Assembly: GCA_027604185.1 (NCBI GenBank)
Contig: JADGKB010000018.1
Coordinates: 103,497-167,496, forward strand
DNA from: Boothiomyces macroporosus
Lineage: Eukaryota > Chytridiomycota > Chytridiomycetes > Rhizophydiales > Terramycetaceae
Direction: 5' to 3'
DNA: 64,000 nt
Under the pieces are notes generated by a model, which worked only from the letters and a program-made list of their open reading frames with translations, ran no database searches and was not told where the DNA came from. Within the stretch, counting starts at the first letter, position 1; each line of letters opens with the position of its first letter. Below are positions 1-8,998 of this stretch, in pieces. Made by a program: the position numbers and the translations under genes.

Positions 1-126
1 AAAGAAGCTATCGCAAGTTGGAATAGGTACTCTATAACTGATGTAGAAAATGAAACCGAAATTTCATTCTTCAAGCTTGCCGACTATAATGTGTTTAAAG
101 CCAACCCGGAAATTAAATGGGAATGA
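1..126 (+). CDS. 3' end of an unknown protein-coding gene (partial)
   Basis: The window opens inside a gene. Reading frame 2 gives KKLSQVGI, then a 20-nt GT-AG intron at 27-46 (starts GTACTC, ends ATGTAG), then ENETEISFFKLADYNVFKAN and PEIKWE to a TGA at 124-126. Removing the intron is required, because the unspliced frame stops at once. The intron length and shape match the others in this window, which supports the splice. The C-terminal stretch is not one I recognise, so no function is given. Confidence 0.5.
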   Translation, partial: KEAIASWNRYSITDVENETEISFFKLADYNVFKANPEIKWE

Positions 127-313
127 GAACCCATTCCAAGTAATAAAATTAAAATTATTGATTGATGGCGGTGTAGTTTTAATTTGGTATTGGCTATGAA
201 GGGCTTTGAATCAATCACAAACACCACGTCTCCTCTTTTGCCTCGTAGGCGGAGTAGGGGATCACAGCCAAAATGCCGAATGGGAATAAAAAGACAGACA
301 ATTGACACTTGAC

Positions 314-781
314 ATGCCTAAAGTAACTCTCAAAAAACCATTAAACAGCTTCTTTTTATATCGCAAATCAAAGAAGCAAGAAATAATCCGCAATTACCAT
401 ATTACAAAAAGCCATGAAATCAGCAAGAAAGCAGCAGAGTTGTGGCAGTTGGAAAGTAGAGAAGTCAAGGACTATTATGCAAAGCTGTCACTTGAGGAGC
501 ATAATAAATTCAAGGAAATGAATCCGGATTTCGATTGGCAGCCATGGAAAAAGAAAAGAAATGATACCAAGAAGGATGAAATCAAATCTAGTCTACCGCC
601 ATTAATTGATCCTGTAAATCTCAACAGTTATTATCCATCACCAGTAGAATCAGCGATTTACTTTCCGTTGGTAAAAGAGCTTGATATTACTGAATTATTT
701 ACACAAGAGTTTAACCATTCGCAGGCGAATCAAGTTGAACCATTTAACTTTGAAGAGTTTCTTGATTTCAGTATATGTTGA
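314..781 (+). CDS. MATA_HMG-box transcription factor, copy 1
   Basis: A 155-residue protein with one HMG box at about residues 5-78, running from KKPLNSFFLYRK to the NPDFDWQPWKKK ending typical of fungal MATA_HMG proteins, followed by an acidic, low-complexity tail. Such boxes bind the DNA minor groove; in fungi they include mating-type and sex-locus regulators. The first in-frame ATG is at 314; the longer frame begins at a TTG and was not used. An AATAAAAAG stretch about 30 bp upstream may act as a TATA element. It is the first of three related genes in 3.4 kb (1552 and 3198 are the others), which suggests local duplication. The C-terminal acidic motif FNFEEFLDF resembles the acidic ends of copies 2 and 3. 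A role in mating is possible but not shown. Confidence 0.88.
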   Translation: MPKVTLKKPLNSFFLYRKSKKQEIIRNYHITKSHEISKKAAELWQLESREVKDYYAKLSLEEHNKFKEMNPDFDWQPWKKKRNDTKKDEIKSSLPPLIDPVNLNSYYPSPVESAIYFPLVKELDITELFTQEFNHSQANQVEPFNFEEFLDFSIC

Positions 782-1280
782 CTTGGCCCGTCAACCTCTC
801 CATATCAATTCTTTTGTAATAAATATTCCTGAACCTTACTATGAATACGAGTGGGATCAATGTAGTATTTCTTGGAAATAAACTGTAATATTTTGGACTG
901 ACTTTACCGTCTGAAAGATAATTGTAGTGATTTCATCAGTCGTACATAAATATTTCTACCGATCGTTTATAATTTTGCTGCACAAAGAAAGAACAGGTGA
1001 TTGATAACCATTTGAGCCTTCTGGTGACAGCAGTTGCAAAAATAGTTGTATGACTCGATGAATCACCAAACTCACAAGCAATGGAAAAATGTTCAGCCCA
1101 AACTGTGGAAAATGTTCAATTTACAGTTATGTCGACTTGGCTGGCACATAGATTTCAATAAAACACTGTCCCAAAAGCTTTATGGCACTATAGGCCTTAT
1201 AGGCGGTATTGCTTTTTTAAAACTTAACTGCGTACACGATTCGCTAAATCCCCTTACTCTTTAGTACGTGAAGCACAAAT

Positions 1281-1286
1281 CACGTG
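1281..1286. promoter_or_regulatory. CACGTG E-box (TCACGTGAT context)
   Basis: The palindrome CACGTG lies in TCACGTGATT. The same extended motif occurs at 20159-20164 and 53984-53989, each time in intergenic DNA close to gene starts. Cbf1/USF-type bHLH proteins bind this core in fungi and animals. Its use here is inferred. Confidence 0.4.
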
Positions 1287-1516
1287 ATTATAAAGAAGAC
1301 TTGCCGAGATGACAAATATACGAGTAGTGGAGAAAAGTGTGTTGTTTTTTCCACATCTGTAAGGTTCTAGGAGTAATTGGCTATCCAATAAGACTAATTT
1401 TGGTGGGATTGGGTAAATAGCTGTCCGAATAAACGCACTCCGAAGATATTTTTTTCGGTTTCCGAAATTTCAATTCCCTTACTCCTTGCTCAGCGGCCGC
1501 TTGTTAATGAATCCCC

Positions 1517-1524
1517 TATAAATA
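1517..1524 (+). promoter_or_regulatory. TATA box of HMG copy 2
   Basis: TATAAATA lies 35 bp before the ATG at 1552. With the usual spacing of about 30 bp from TATA to transcription start, the 5' UTR would be only a few bases. The same arrangement recurs across the window. Confidence 0.6.
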
Positions 1525-1551
1525 AGACAGAAAAGGCGTGCCTGATCAATA

Positions 1552-2133
1552 ATGTCAAAAGGTGTCGACCTAAAGAAGCCATTAAATTCATTCTTTCTAT
1601 ACAGAAAACATATCAAAGAAGAAGTCAAATTAAAGTATGGAATAATCAAAAACCAGGATGTAAATAAAAAGATAGCAGAGTTATGGGCTAAAGAGAGCAA
1701 GGAAACAAAGGATAGATACCAGGAGCTATCTCTACAAGAGCATCTTCGATTTAAAGAACAAAATCCAGATTTCGATTGGCAGCCATGGAAAAAGAACAAA
1801 CCTAAAGCAGAAAAGAGACGTCTACGGAAAACCTCTGCCTCACCGACTATCTCTAAGGAAGAAGCATGTTGCCCATCTCCAGAATCCAGTCACTCACTCC
1901 CAAACATCCAATCACCAAAATTTTCTTCAGTGAGACTAACCAAATCTTACAATTCACTTGAAATATATCCTCAGCCGCCAATAATGTCGCCAAGTCTCTT
2001 TTATAAAGTATCTCCAGACGTCTTTCAAGCAACTTTGTTGGAAACTGACACACCTGAAATGGAACTGAACATGGATGATTTTATAAGCGAAGCATCTATA
2101 GGTTCGCCACTATCAGTCAACTTTGACTTTTAA
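1552..2133 (+). CDS. MATA_HMG-box transcription factor, copy 2
   Basis: A 193-residue protein. The HMG box occupies about residues 5-80 (KKPLNSFFLYRKHIKEEVK to NPDFDWQPWKKN). It is followed by a basic stretch (KAEKRRLRK), a Ser/Pro-rich linker and a C-terminal block, SPDVFQATLLE, which recurs as SPDVLEATLLE in copy 3. That shared tail marks copies 2 and 3 as closer relatives and may be an interaction or activation motif. The start ATG follows a TATAAATA by 35 bp and no intron is needed. Likely a sequence-specific nuclear DNA-binding protein; a mating-type or sex-locus role is conceivable for this cluster but inferred only. Confidence 0.9.
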   Translation: MSKGVDLKKPLNSFFLYRKHIKEEVKLKYGIIKNQDVNKKIAELWAKESKETKDRYQELSLQEHLRFKEQNPDFDWQPWKKNKPKAEKRRLRKTSASPTISKEEACCPSPESSHSLPNIQSPKFSSVRLTKSYNSLEIYPQPPIMSPSLFYKVSPDVFQATLLETDTPEMELNMDDFISEASIGSPLSVNFDF

Positions 2134-2234
2134 ACAGCACATATTAGTAATACACATCTTTTAATTTCCAATTTGTTCATCTCTCAAAGGCATTTACAAA
2201 GTCAATGATGATTTACAGCTCAAAAATTAAAAGG

Positions 2235-2654
2235 TTACTTTATCACTCTGCGTTGATTTTTCGCAACATTTTCAAATTTGTGGGTCGTCAAGATTGATTG
2301 TACAACCTGCTGAATGGGGCTCCTTAAGTTTAACTGTCTGATGCCAATGCTGACACAAACAGAAGGCTCAGCAGTGACAATTGTGAGTTGAGGCACTCCA
2401 GAGCCCACTTTAGTAGTGTTGACTATTCGAATGAATTGTGGCTCTAATGAGATCACTGATCCCATTTGCATTCCTTAATGCTTTCTATTTCACAAACGGA
2501 TCAAGCTCACTGACCGTGCGGTGAAAATGCTTTTTCGAAATGCTTTTCGACCACTCTTTTTGGAATCAATCGACTTTTCCTGGTTCGTTATTCCTCCTAC
2601 AAGCAAAGGCCTCTTACCGGAACATGACTCTGACTGTTCAATTTTGTTTTCCAT
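2235..2654 (-). CDS. Tentative small two-exon gene of unknown function
   Basis: On the minus strand an ATG at 2654 opens a frame of 58 codons (MENKIEQSESCSGKRPLLVG then a basic Ser/Lys-rich stretch). Removing a 24-nt GT-AG interval (2474-2497) joins it to a second frame ending at 2235, giving about 131 residues. The 24-nt length is slightly outside the 18-22 nt range of the well-supported introns here, and a 20-nt alternative splice gives a different, shorter C-terminus. I do not recognise the protein. The long reading frames on either side argue for something real, but the model is uncertain. Confidence 0.3.
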
Positions 2655-3160
2655 AGTGAATATTAAATCAAATCAGCCCATGGTTTCAAGAAATTTTGCA
2701 GTTGGATCTGAAACAAATTCACAGTCCAAATTAGGAAACTAAAGAGAATCTTGTGAAATTAGTGAAAAAAATTAAATAACTGCTCATAGATACACAGTGG
2801 AAGTGAATTTCTTTCCTGCAGCAAATGTATATAATGTCGCCGTAGCAAATTTATTTTTTTTGTACTTTTGTTTATCCATATCAACACCTCGGTAACTCTT
2901 CACTGTGCGGCCAGGCTGTGCGCGAAAAACACCCGAGCTATCAACTCGTTTTTGTGATCATGCTTTGAGAAAAAAAAGCACAGACAATATTAGCGATTAT
3001 TCTCCTACTACTATGGCTACCGAGCTCATTCGAGATAGAGACTGTACATATTATCGGCAGAAACAGGGCTGATGGGTATGGAGGCTGCAACCATTTGTTT
3101 CAATCATATGTGGTGGCGAGCCATCCGCTCTGACGGGCCCCATGAAAGTACGAATTGCAT

Positions 3161-3168
3161 TATAAATA
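3161..3168 (+). promoter_or_regulatory. TATA box of HMG copy 3
   Basis: TATAAATA lies 37 bp before the ATG at 3198, matching the spacing seen at HMG copy 2 and the lipoxygenase gene. Confidence 0.6.
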
Positions 3169-3197
3169 ATTGGGAGATTTGCATGAGTGATTAGGAA

Positions 3198-3725
3198 ATG
3201 TCCATCAAAGTCAAGAAGCCTCTAAACTCTTTCTTTCTGTACAGAAAACAGAAAAAGAATGAAATTGTTCGCAAATTCAAAATCTCAAAGAGCCATGAAA
3301 TCAGTAGGAAGGCTGCAGAGCTGTGGAAGGGCGAACCTGCCGATGTAAAAGAATACTATAACAAGCTATCATTCAAACAGCACGAACAATTCAAGCTGGA
3401 GCATCCAGACTTTGACTGGCAGCCTTGGGTACAAAAGAAAAACAAACTACCGCCTTCCCCTGAAAACACTTTTTGCAATATCGCATCTCCAGCTACAATC
3501 ATACCCCTATCACCAGAATCCATCGTGTCTGATGTAATCAAGCTAGAGCCCTCATCTACTGAGCAGCTCCAGCATTTCTGTAATAATATCCAGCCACCAT
3601 TCAGAATAATAACTCCCAAATTGAAAAGACAGATAGTTGCCGAAGCCGCTCAGGTGTCTCCAGATGTGCTGGAAGCTACACTGCTGGAAAACTACTTTAA
3701 ATTTGACGAATACCTTTGCGCTTGA
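3198..3725 (+). CDS. MATA_HMG-box transcription factor, copy 3
   Basis: A 175-residue protein with an HMG box at about residues 3-76 (KKPLNSFFLYRKQKKNEIV to HPDFDWQPWVQKK). The box is closest to copy 1 (both share ISKSHEIS and RKAAELW/KKAAELW), while the C-terminal motif VSPDVLEATLLE matches copy 2. The middle is Pro/Ser-rich. The start ATG follows a TATAAATA by 37 bp. The next gene's ATG (TRM6) is only about 90 bp after the stop. Function beyond DNA binding is not visible. Confidence 0.9.
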   Translation: MSIKVKKPLNSFFLYRKQKKNEIVRKFKISKSHEISRKAAELWKGEPADVKEYYNKLSFKQHEQFKLEHPDFDWQPWVQKKNKLPPSPENTFCNIASPATIIPLSPESIVSDVIKLEPSSTEQLQHFCNNIQPPFRIITPKLKRQIVAEAAQVSPDVLEATLLENYFKFDEYLCA

Positions 3726-3814
3726 TTGCTCCTATTTATATTACACTAGTACTAATAATAAAAAATTCTAGTAATTCCAACTTTTTGAATTTTTATTTTT
3801 TTTTTCAAATCAAA

Positions 3815-5119
3815 ATGACTCGCAATTGGGACATTATCCAACAGGGAGACTGGATAGTTATTAAAATGCCATCTGGAAACCAAAAATTAATCCAGCTACA
3901 ACCAAATGTACAAATTGAACTTGGAAAGTTTGGAAAGTTTCAATCGTCAGAACTGATTGGAAAATATTACTCTGTTCCATTGGAAATATACGATAGAGAT
4001 AAACTGAAACGAGTCGAGAATACGGATTACTTATTAGACTTTGAAATAGATCCTAGAGTTGAAACTGATGCTACCAACCAAGAGATTTTCGATGATGCAA
4101 ATTCCCAAAAACTAACTCAAAAAGATATTGAAGAAATGAAGCTAAAGAGCTTGGATGGCAGCGTTCATCACCAAACCATAATCAAAGAAATTGTGTCCAA
4201 TAATGAAAAGTTTAACGAGAAAACCGAGTTTGCCAAAGCGAAATATATCAAGCGCAAAGTCAAAAAGTAATATTTGCTAATTCAGGTATTCCAAAATCTT
4301 TATCCCACTGTTTCCTAACGCACGCAATTTGATCGAGTATCACAACTTGAAAAATCCTGAAAAGATTCACGAATTACGAATTGATTCTTTATCTCAAATA
4401 CTGACATATGCCAATGTGCGTGCTGGTAGCCGGATGTTGGTTTGCGATGACACTGGCGGTCTGTTGGCGACTGCGATTTTGGAAAGAACTCATGGACTTG
4501 GAACTTGTTACTTTTTCCATGATGGTCAGAATGCTAGTTTGGAAATAATGAAATGCTCCAACTTTTCAAATGAAGTATTATCCTCTTTCAAAACCTTTGC
4601 ATATCAAAACATTGGAAAACAGCCTGAACTACGAGGTGTGTAGTGTTAATAATAGAAATTGAAGAGGGCGCTGATGTAAAGCCAGAGTTAATTGAGAAAA
4701 TCAACGCCAGAAATGCCAATATCAAAGAAACTTTTTCTACTCTAGAGCAAGGAGGGTTTGATTCGTAAATTTCGACTAAATCTAGTTTAATAATATCAAC
4801 TAAATTTGATACAACTGAAGTAATTAAAAAGCTGGAGCAGTTTTTAGCACCATCTGCTATAGTGGTTGCATACTCTGCCAGAAAAGAGTTGATTTTGGAA
4901 GCTTATGAATATTGTCGCAAGTCTCCTTCATATGCAAACACTTTCTTGACAGAAAGTTGGTTGCGTGAATATCAAGTTCCCGTATTCACTTCAGGAACGC
5001 ATCCAAATATGATGATGTCTGGTTCTGGTGGATTTATATTCAGTGCAACAACAGTGACTACTCCCGAAGGCTTGGTTATTGACAAAACTACAAAGCGAAG
5101 AAAGACTAGTAAAAACTAA
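3815..5119 (+). CDS. TRM6: tRNA (adenine-58-N1)-methyltransferase non-catalytic subunit
   Basis: TRM6/GCD10 is the RNA-binding partner of catalytic TRM61 in the nuclear complex that makes m1A58, needed for stable initiator tRNA. The spliced product is 414 residues, starting MTRNWDIIQQGDWIVIKMPS, with the family features GKFGKF and YANVRAGSRMLVCDDTGGLL, and the C-terminal block WLREYQVPVFTSGTHPNMM and SGSGGFIFSA. Three introns are needed and all restore the family frame: 4267-4285 (19 nt), 4636-4655 (20 nt) and 4765-4785 (21 nt). The ATG at 3815 is chosen because the longer upstream frame begins in T-rich leader DNA. It is somewhat shorter than yeast Gcd10, and the C-terminal part is compact but complete. 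Confidence 0.93.
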
Positions 5120-5497
5120 TTATTCTCAATATTTTAATTTCTTTTGATACTGTAACTTTTGAACCATTGGTGAGAATCAAATAAAGGAATGAAATCAAAT
5201 CAAAGTATCACGAATTTAACTACTGGTTGATAATAATTTCATGGACAGTTACATTATATCAGTTTCGATATCCCCATTGTTTCTTTCATTTTGTGTTTAT
5301 CAAATGGTTCTTGGACTGTTTCCAGACGTTCAGCATGCAATAGTATTCAGCATAGCCACCCTAGTATCTTTTAGCATCATAACATTTACCAATGGTGCAT
5401 TCAGCTCAAGCGCGATGGTAAAGTTCATTCACCTTTGATGAGCCCAGTTCGATTAACCATTGAGGCCCTCAAAAACTATGGAAAATAATTTCAATAA
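5120..5497. other. Intergenic region with a possible small membrane-protein ORF
   Basis: A 65-codon frame runs from an ATG at 5241 to a TGA at 5438 on the + strand and contains two hydrophobic stretches. No family match is evident and no TATA element or polyadenylation signal clearly belongs to it. A seven-codon upstream ORF begins at 5478, just before the next gene. I do not call a gene here. Confidence 0.3.
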
Positions 5498-6883
5498 ATG
5501 ATTTGCCTAACAACCCTTCCATTCGATTTATTGGAATGTCGCATATTCGTATATTTGGACGGCGAGAGTATTCACAACCTCTCACTCACAAACCAAGAAA
5601 TGAAAAACAGAATAGTAGTTCCAGCAATTCTCTGGCGATATTTAAAAATACAACCAAAGCATACATGGCCAACATTACAATTGGTTGATCAGGATATCAG
5701 AGAAAACGATTTCCATATGATTTCAAAAATACATTGGGTGTTCCCTTCAATTAGAATATCCGCTAAACATTCACGCTTCTTTCAATATCTGCCAGCCGCT
5801 CATGTGGTAGAAGTAGTTGTTTGTCAATCTGTAGATATTGAAGTGCTTGTATGCAATTTACGAAAATTGATATCCAATTACCGATTAACAAGCGCAAATC
5901 CTAATTTATTATCATATTTGGATATCATACTTGAGGATGGAAATCTTTGTCAATCAATACGTTTGTCTGACTTGTCGCTGGGGAATTCTCTCAACCTTTT
6001 GGCAGGAATTCAGTGTAAAAACCTCGTGGAATTACGGTTAATAGACTGCGGACTAAGGGGAGAGGATTTGCAGTGCCTGGGGAAGACTATCACTAATTTA
6101 ACACTACTGGATTTGCATGCAAACAGAATTATGGACACAGGATCACTTTACTTGTCAAAACTACTACCAAACTCTAAACTGACTTACTTGAATGTTGAAA
6201 TGAATGGAATTGGTCGTACTGGGTTACGTAATCTGTGTAAAGCGCTGCCAAGTTCCAAGATTACTGACTTGAAGGTCAATTTTAACGATTTCGACTCTTC
6301 TGCTTATCAATATCTCCTACAAGTTTTACCACAAACAAGGTTAGAGATCTTGGATATTTATCGAATATTAAGCAAGGATTTGCAAATGATGTTTATCAAT
6401 AACTGCGCGAAATCAAATCTATCCAAGGCGACTGTGTATATCAAAGGAAGTCTACTCGAGCAGTTTGCTATATTATCCAACACAAGAAAGCTTGATGAAT
6501 TTTGTTTCTTTTTAGCAAACGACTATGACTGCAATTGTTTTGGAGATGAAGTCTTCAAATTCAAATCGATTAAGCTAAATTTTGGAAAGTATGTCACAAT
6601 ACCCGGAATAAAGAGAGCACTTTCCAACAGTCACTTGTTTGGAATCACGCACTCGATAGGTTTAGCTAATATTAAGCTGGGATCTGCCGGATTAGAAGGA
6701 ATTGTAGATTTCATTGGAAATATTGAACCTTTACAAATTGATTTATCTAATTGTGAATTGGATTGCGCTGCTATAGGAATACTGAAAACCCACTTATCCG
6801 ACAAAACAAAGGAAATCCTGCTGCACGGGAACTATATTGGAGCAAAAAGCGCGGACATGGGAGCAATATTTTATTGCGATTGA
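5498..6883 (+). CDS. F-box-like leucine-rich-repeat protein 1
   Basis: A 461-residue intronless protein. Residues about 5-45 (LTTLPFDLLECRIFVYLDGE) look like an F-box. From about residue 160 onward come ribonuclease-inhibitor-like LRRs (LTLLDLHANRIMDTG, LTYLNVEMNGIGRTG). F-box/LRR proteins usually recruit substrates to SCF ubiquitin ligases. A related gene lies on the opposite strand at 8999-10414, and the shared F-box start (LPFDLLE / LPFELLE) shows they are paralogues. The stop codon TGA runs directly into AATAAA. A short upstream ORF (5478) precedes the ATG. Confidence 0.72.
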   Translation: MICLTTLPFDLLECRIFVYLDGESIHNLSLTNQEMKNRIVVPAILWRYLKIQPKHTWPTLQLVDQDIRENDFHMISKIHWVFPSIRISAKHSRFFQYLPAAHVVEVVVCQSVDIEVLVCNLRKLISNYRLTSANPNLLSYLDIILEDGNLCQSIRLSDLSLGNSLNLLAGIQCKNLVELRLIDCGLRGEDLQCLGKTITNLTLLDLHANRIMDTGSLYLSKLLPNSKLTYLNVEMNGIGRTGLRNLCKALPSSKITDLKVNFNDFDSSAYQYLLQVLPQTRLEILDIYRILSKDLQMMFINNCAKSNLSKATVYIKGSLLEQFAILSNTRKLDEFCFFLANDYDCNCFGDEVFKFKSIKLNFGKYVTIPGIKRALSNSHLFGITHSIGLANIKLGSAGLEGIVDFIGNIEPLQIDLSNCELDCAAIGILKTHLSDKTKEILLHGNYIGAKSADMGAIFYCD

Positions 6884-7105
6884 ATAAAGCAAAGCAAATA
6901 TTTACTCATTTCCACCAAATCTATATGCTTGCCGTTTGAATATATTTGTACCATGTAATCCGCTTTTGGCTATTGTCCTTTGGTTTCAAACTAGTATAAA
7001 CAAATTGACCAATCACAAATTATATTATCAATCCACGATATATCCATGAGGAAAGTAATTTTAAATCCACCTTTTATTAATTACATCTCCATGATAGAGA
7101 ACCTC

Positions 7106-7113
7106 TATAAATA
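7106..7113 (+). promoter_or_regulatory. TATA box of the lipoxygenase gene
   Basis: TATAAATA lies 34 bp before the ATG at 7140. An out-of-frame ATG at 7130 lies between them and would open a short overlapping upstream ORF if it is inside the transcript. Confidence 0.6.
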
Positions 7114-7139
7114 CACGTAAAATAATAACATGTCATACC

Positions 7140-8912
7140 ATGCATCTATCTGCCAAACTAGTCACTTTACTAGCTGTTCCTACTGCTTTTGCAGGATTAT
7201 TCAACCTGATTCCGCCTGTGCAAGACTACTTGTGTCTTCCAAAGAATAGCCCAAACATTACTGCTCGTAACCAACAATTAGCCATCCAACAACAAAACTT
7301 TATTGACGGCCCAGGATTTTTTACTATTGCTAACCAACCAGGATACTTTCCAATGCCAAATGGTCCACAATTCACTCCAACCTGGTACCAATTGATGCTT
7401 TCTGAAATTGGTGAAATTGCTTATAGATCAAATGCATCTGCTTTCCAAGCTGAACAACTTATTCCGTATGACTTGGTGGCTGCTGGTATTCCAATCAATT
7501 CTCTAACTGATTTGACAAACATGGTAGACTTTGAACTGACAATAGTACTACAACTTTACTTCAGCTATCCGTTTTCCTTATTCAATCATCAACTGGGAAG
7601 CCGATTCGTCATTTGGCCAAGACAGGTTATCATGGGGTGGATACTCTTTGAAAGCTGAAACTGCCAATGTGTTGAATGTCCCAGACACTATCACCGTACA
7701 ACTCACTGGCTTAACTTTTGCCCAGTTATTGTCCCAAAATAGAATCTACAAGGTTGATTATTCCAACATTGGTAGCCATATCTAACTTTAGGCAGCTATT
7801 CCAAATCAAACGTTGGTCAAGCAAATCCACTGGGACAATCCATTCCAGGTACTTATTTGAATTTGTACATTGATGCATCCGGAAATCCTTACCCTCTTGC
7901 TATTAAAGTAGTTGACACTGGTTTGGTTTACACTCCTTTGGATGCTCCTGAAGATTGGATGTTTGCCAAGCTGGCTTTCTCCACTAGTGAAGGATTCTTT
8001 TTACCAATGGAACACTTCCTGATTAACCACATGAGCCTTATCGCTGCCAGAGTAGAACTGATGCGCCATGTCTCTGTACAACATCCAGTATACGCTTTGC
8101 TTAGCCACCACTTTACTGATTCCTATGGTAACATCATCTTTGGTGTACAAGCCTTGTTGCAAAATGGAACTGCTTTTGATACCATCTATGGTTGCGGTGG
8201 TTTGGGTGCTTCTAGATATATTGGTGATCGCACTTTGACCTACAACTTTACTGCCCAAAAGATCAATAACTGGTTCGCTGCTGCTGGAACTACAAATGTC
8301 CCAAATTACAAGTACATGACTGATTTGCTTGCTATTCGCGCAGCTGTTGGCTCGTTTGTCCAAAACTATTTGAGCATCTACTACAGAAGCGATGCTGATG
8401 TTCAAAACGACCCAGAAATCCAAGCTTGGGCTGCAAACACTGCTTCACCATCTGGTGGAAATATGGTTGGTTTCCCATCATCCTTCTCCACTTTGTTCTC
8501 CCTTTCTGATACTATTGCTGATCTAATTGTTTTCTTGACCGCTCAACACAATGTAATGAATGGTGAAGCTTCTTGGGATGGACAAGTTTTCCCAGCAAAA
8601 CCTCATGCTATGTACGGCCCTTTACCAACTGCTAAAGGCATTCCATCATCTAGAGCCTACCTAGCCCCTGTATCGCAATTGATTGCTGCTGAATTGGCAT
8701 TACACTCTGCATTCTTGATTCCAACTCCCCAATCTGCTAAATTAGGTTTCTCCTACGGATCGACCCTTGGTCCATATAGCACCATCCCAATCACTATCTT
8801 CCAAATAGAATTAGATATAATTTCAGATATCATTAACTTGAGAGAAGCTAAGAATGCTCGTAAATTCCTCAACTTGGATCCTGCTCAAATTCCATTCCAA
8901 GTTTGGATTTAA
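7140..8912 (+). CDS. Secreted lipoxygenase
   Basis: Lipoxygenases dioxygenate polyunsaturated fatty acids to hydroperoxides using a bound iron or manganese. The spliced protein is 576 residues with an N-terminal signal peptide (MHLSAKLVTLLAVPTAFAG). The signature region reads EHFLINH then VQHPVYALLSHHF. Predicted metal ligands are H278 and H283 (H-x4-H), H456 and N460 in AQHNVMNG (H-x3-N), and the C-terminal Ile576 carboxylate (ends PFQVWI). Introns at 7524-7545 (22 nt) and 7772-7791 (20 nt) are required to keep the frame. The length is near that of secreted fungal manganese lipoxygenases, many of which end in Val rather than Ile, so the metal cannot be read from the sequence. AATAAA follows the stop by a few bases. 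It probably acts outside the cell or in the secretory pathway. Confidence 0.92.
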
Positions 8913-8998
8913 ATCTGAATAAAGTTTGTCCTTTCCCACGATTTTGAATAATCATCTTTCCAGGCTTTCTATTTATTGTACCCGATTCTGTTTCGCTT

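Larger units (their letters stand above)
782..1551. other. Intergenic region between HMG copies 1 and 2
   Basis: No convincing gene is visible in this 770-bp stretch. It holds a CACGTG box at 1281-1286 inside a TCACGTGATT context, a NotI-type GCGGCCGC at about 1495, and at its right end the TATAAATA of HMG copy 2. Short open frames here lack good starts or family resemblance. Confidence 0.5.

Noticed and set aside
84..308. Minus-strand open frame of 74 codons near the window start
   Set aside because: It lacks an ATG start (begins at GTG), overlaps the spliced 3' end of the partial + strand gene and the HMG1 promoter, and has no family resemblance.
2521..2742. Plus-strand open frame of 73 codons
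   Set aside because: It lies antisense to the more protein-like two-exon minus-strand candidate and has no promoter or polyadenylation signal of its own.
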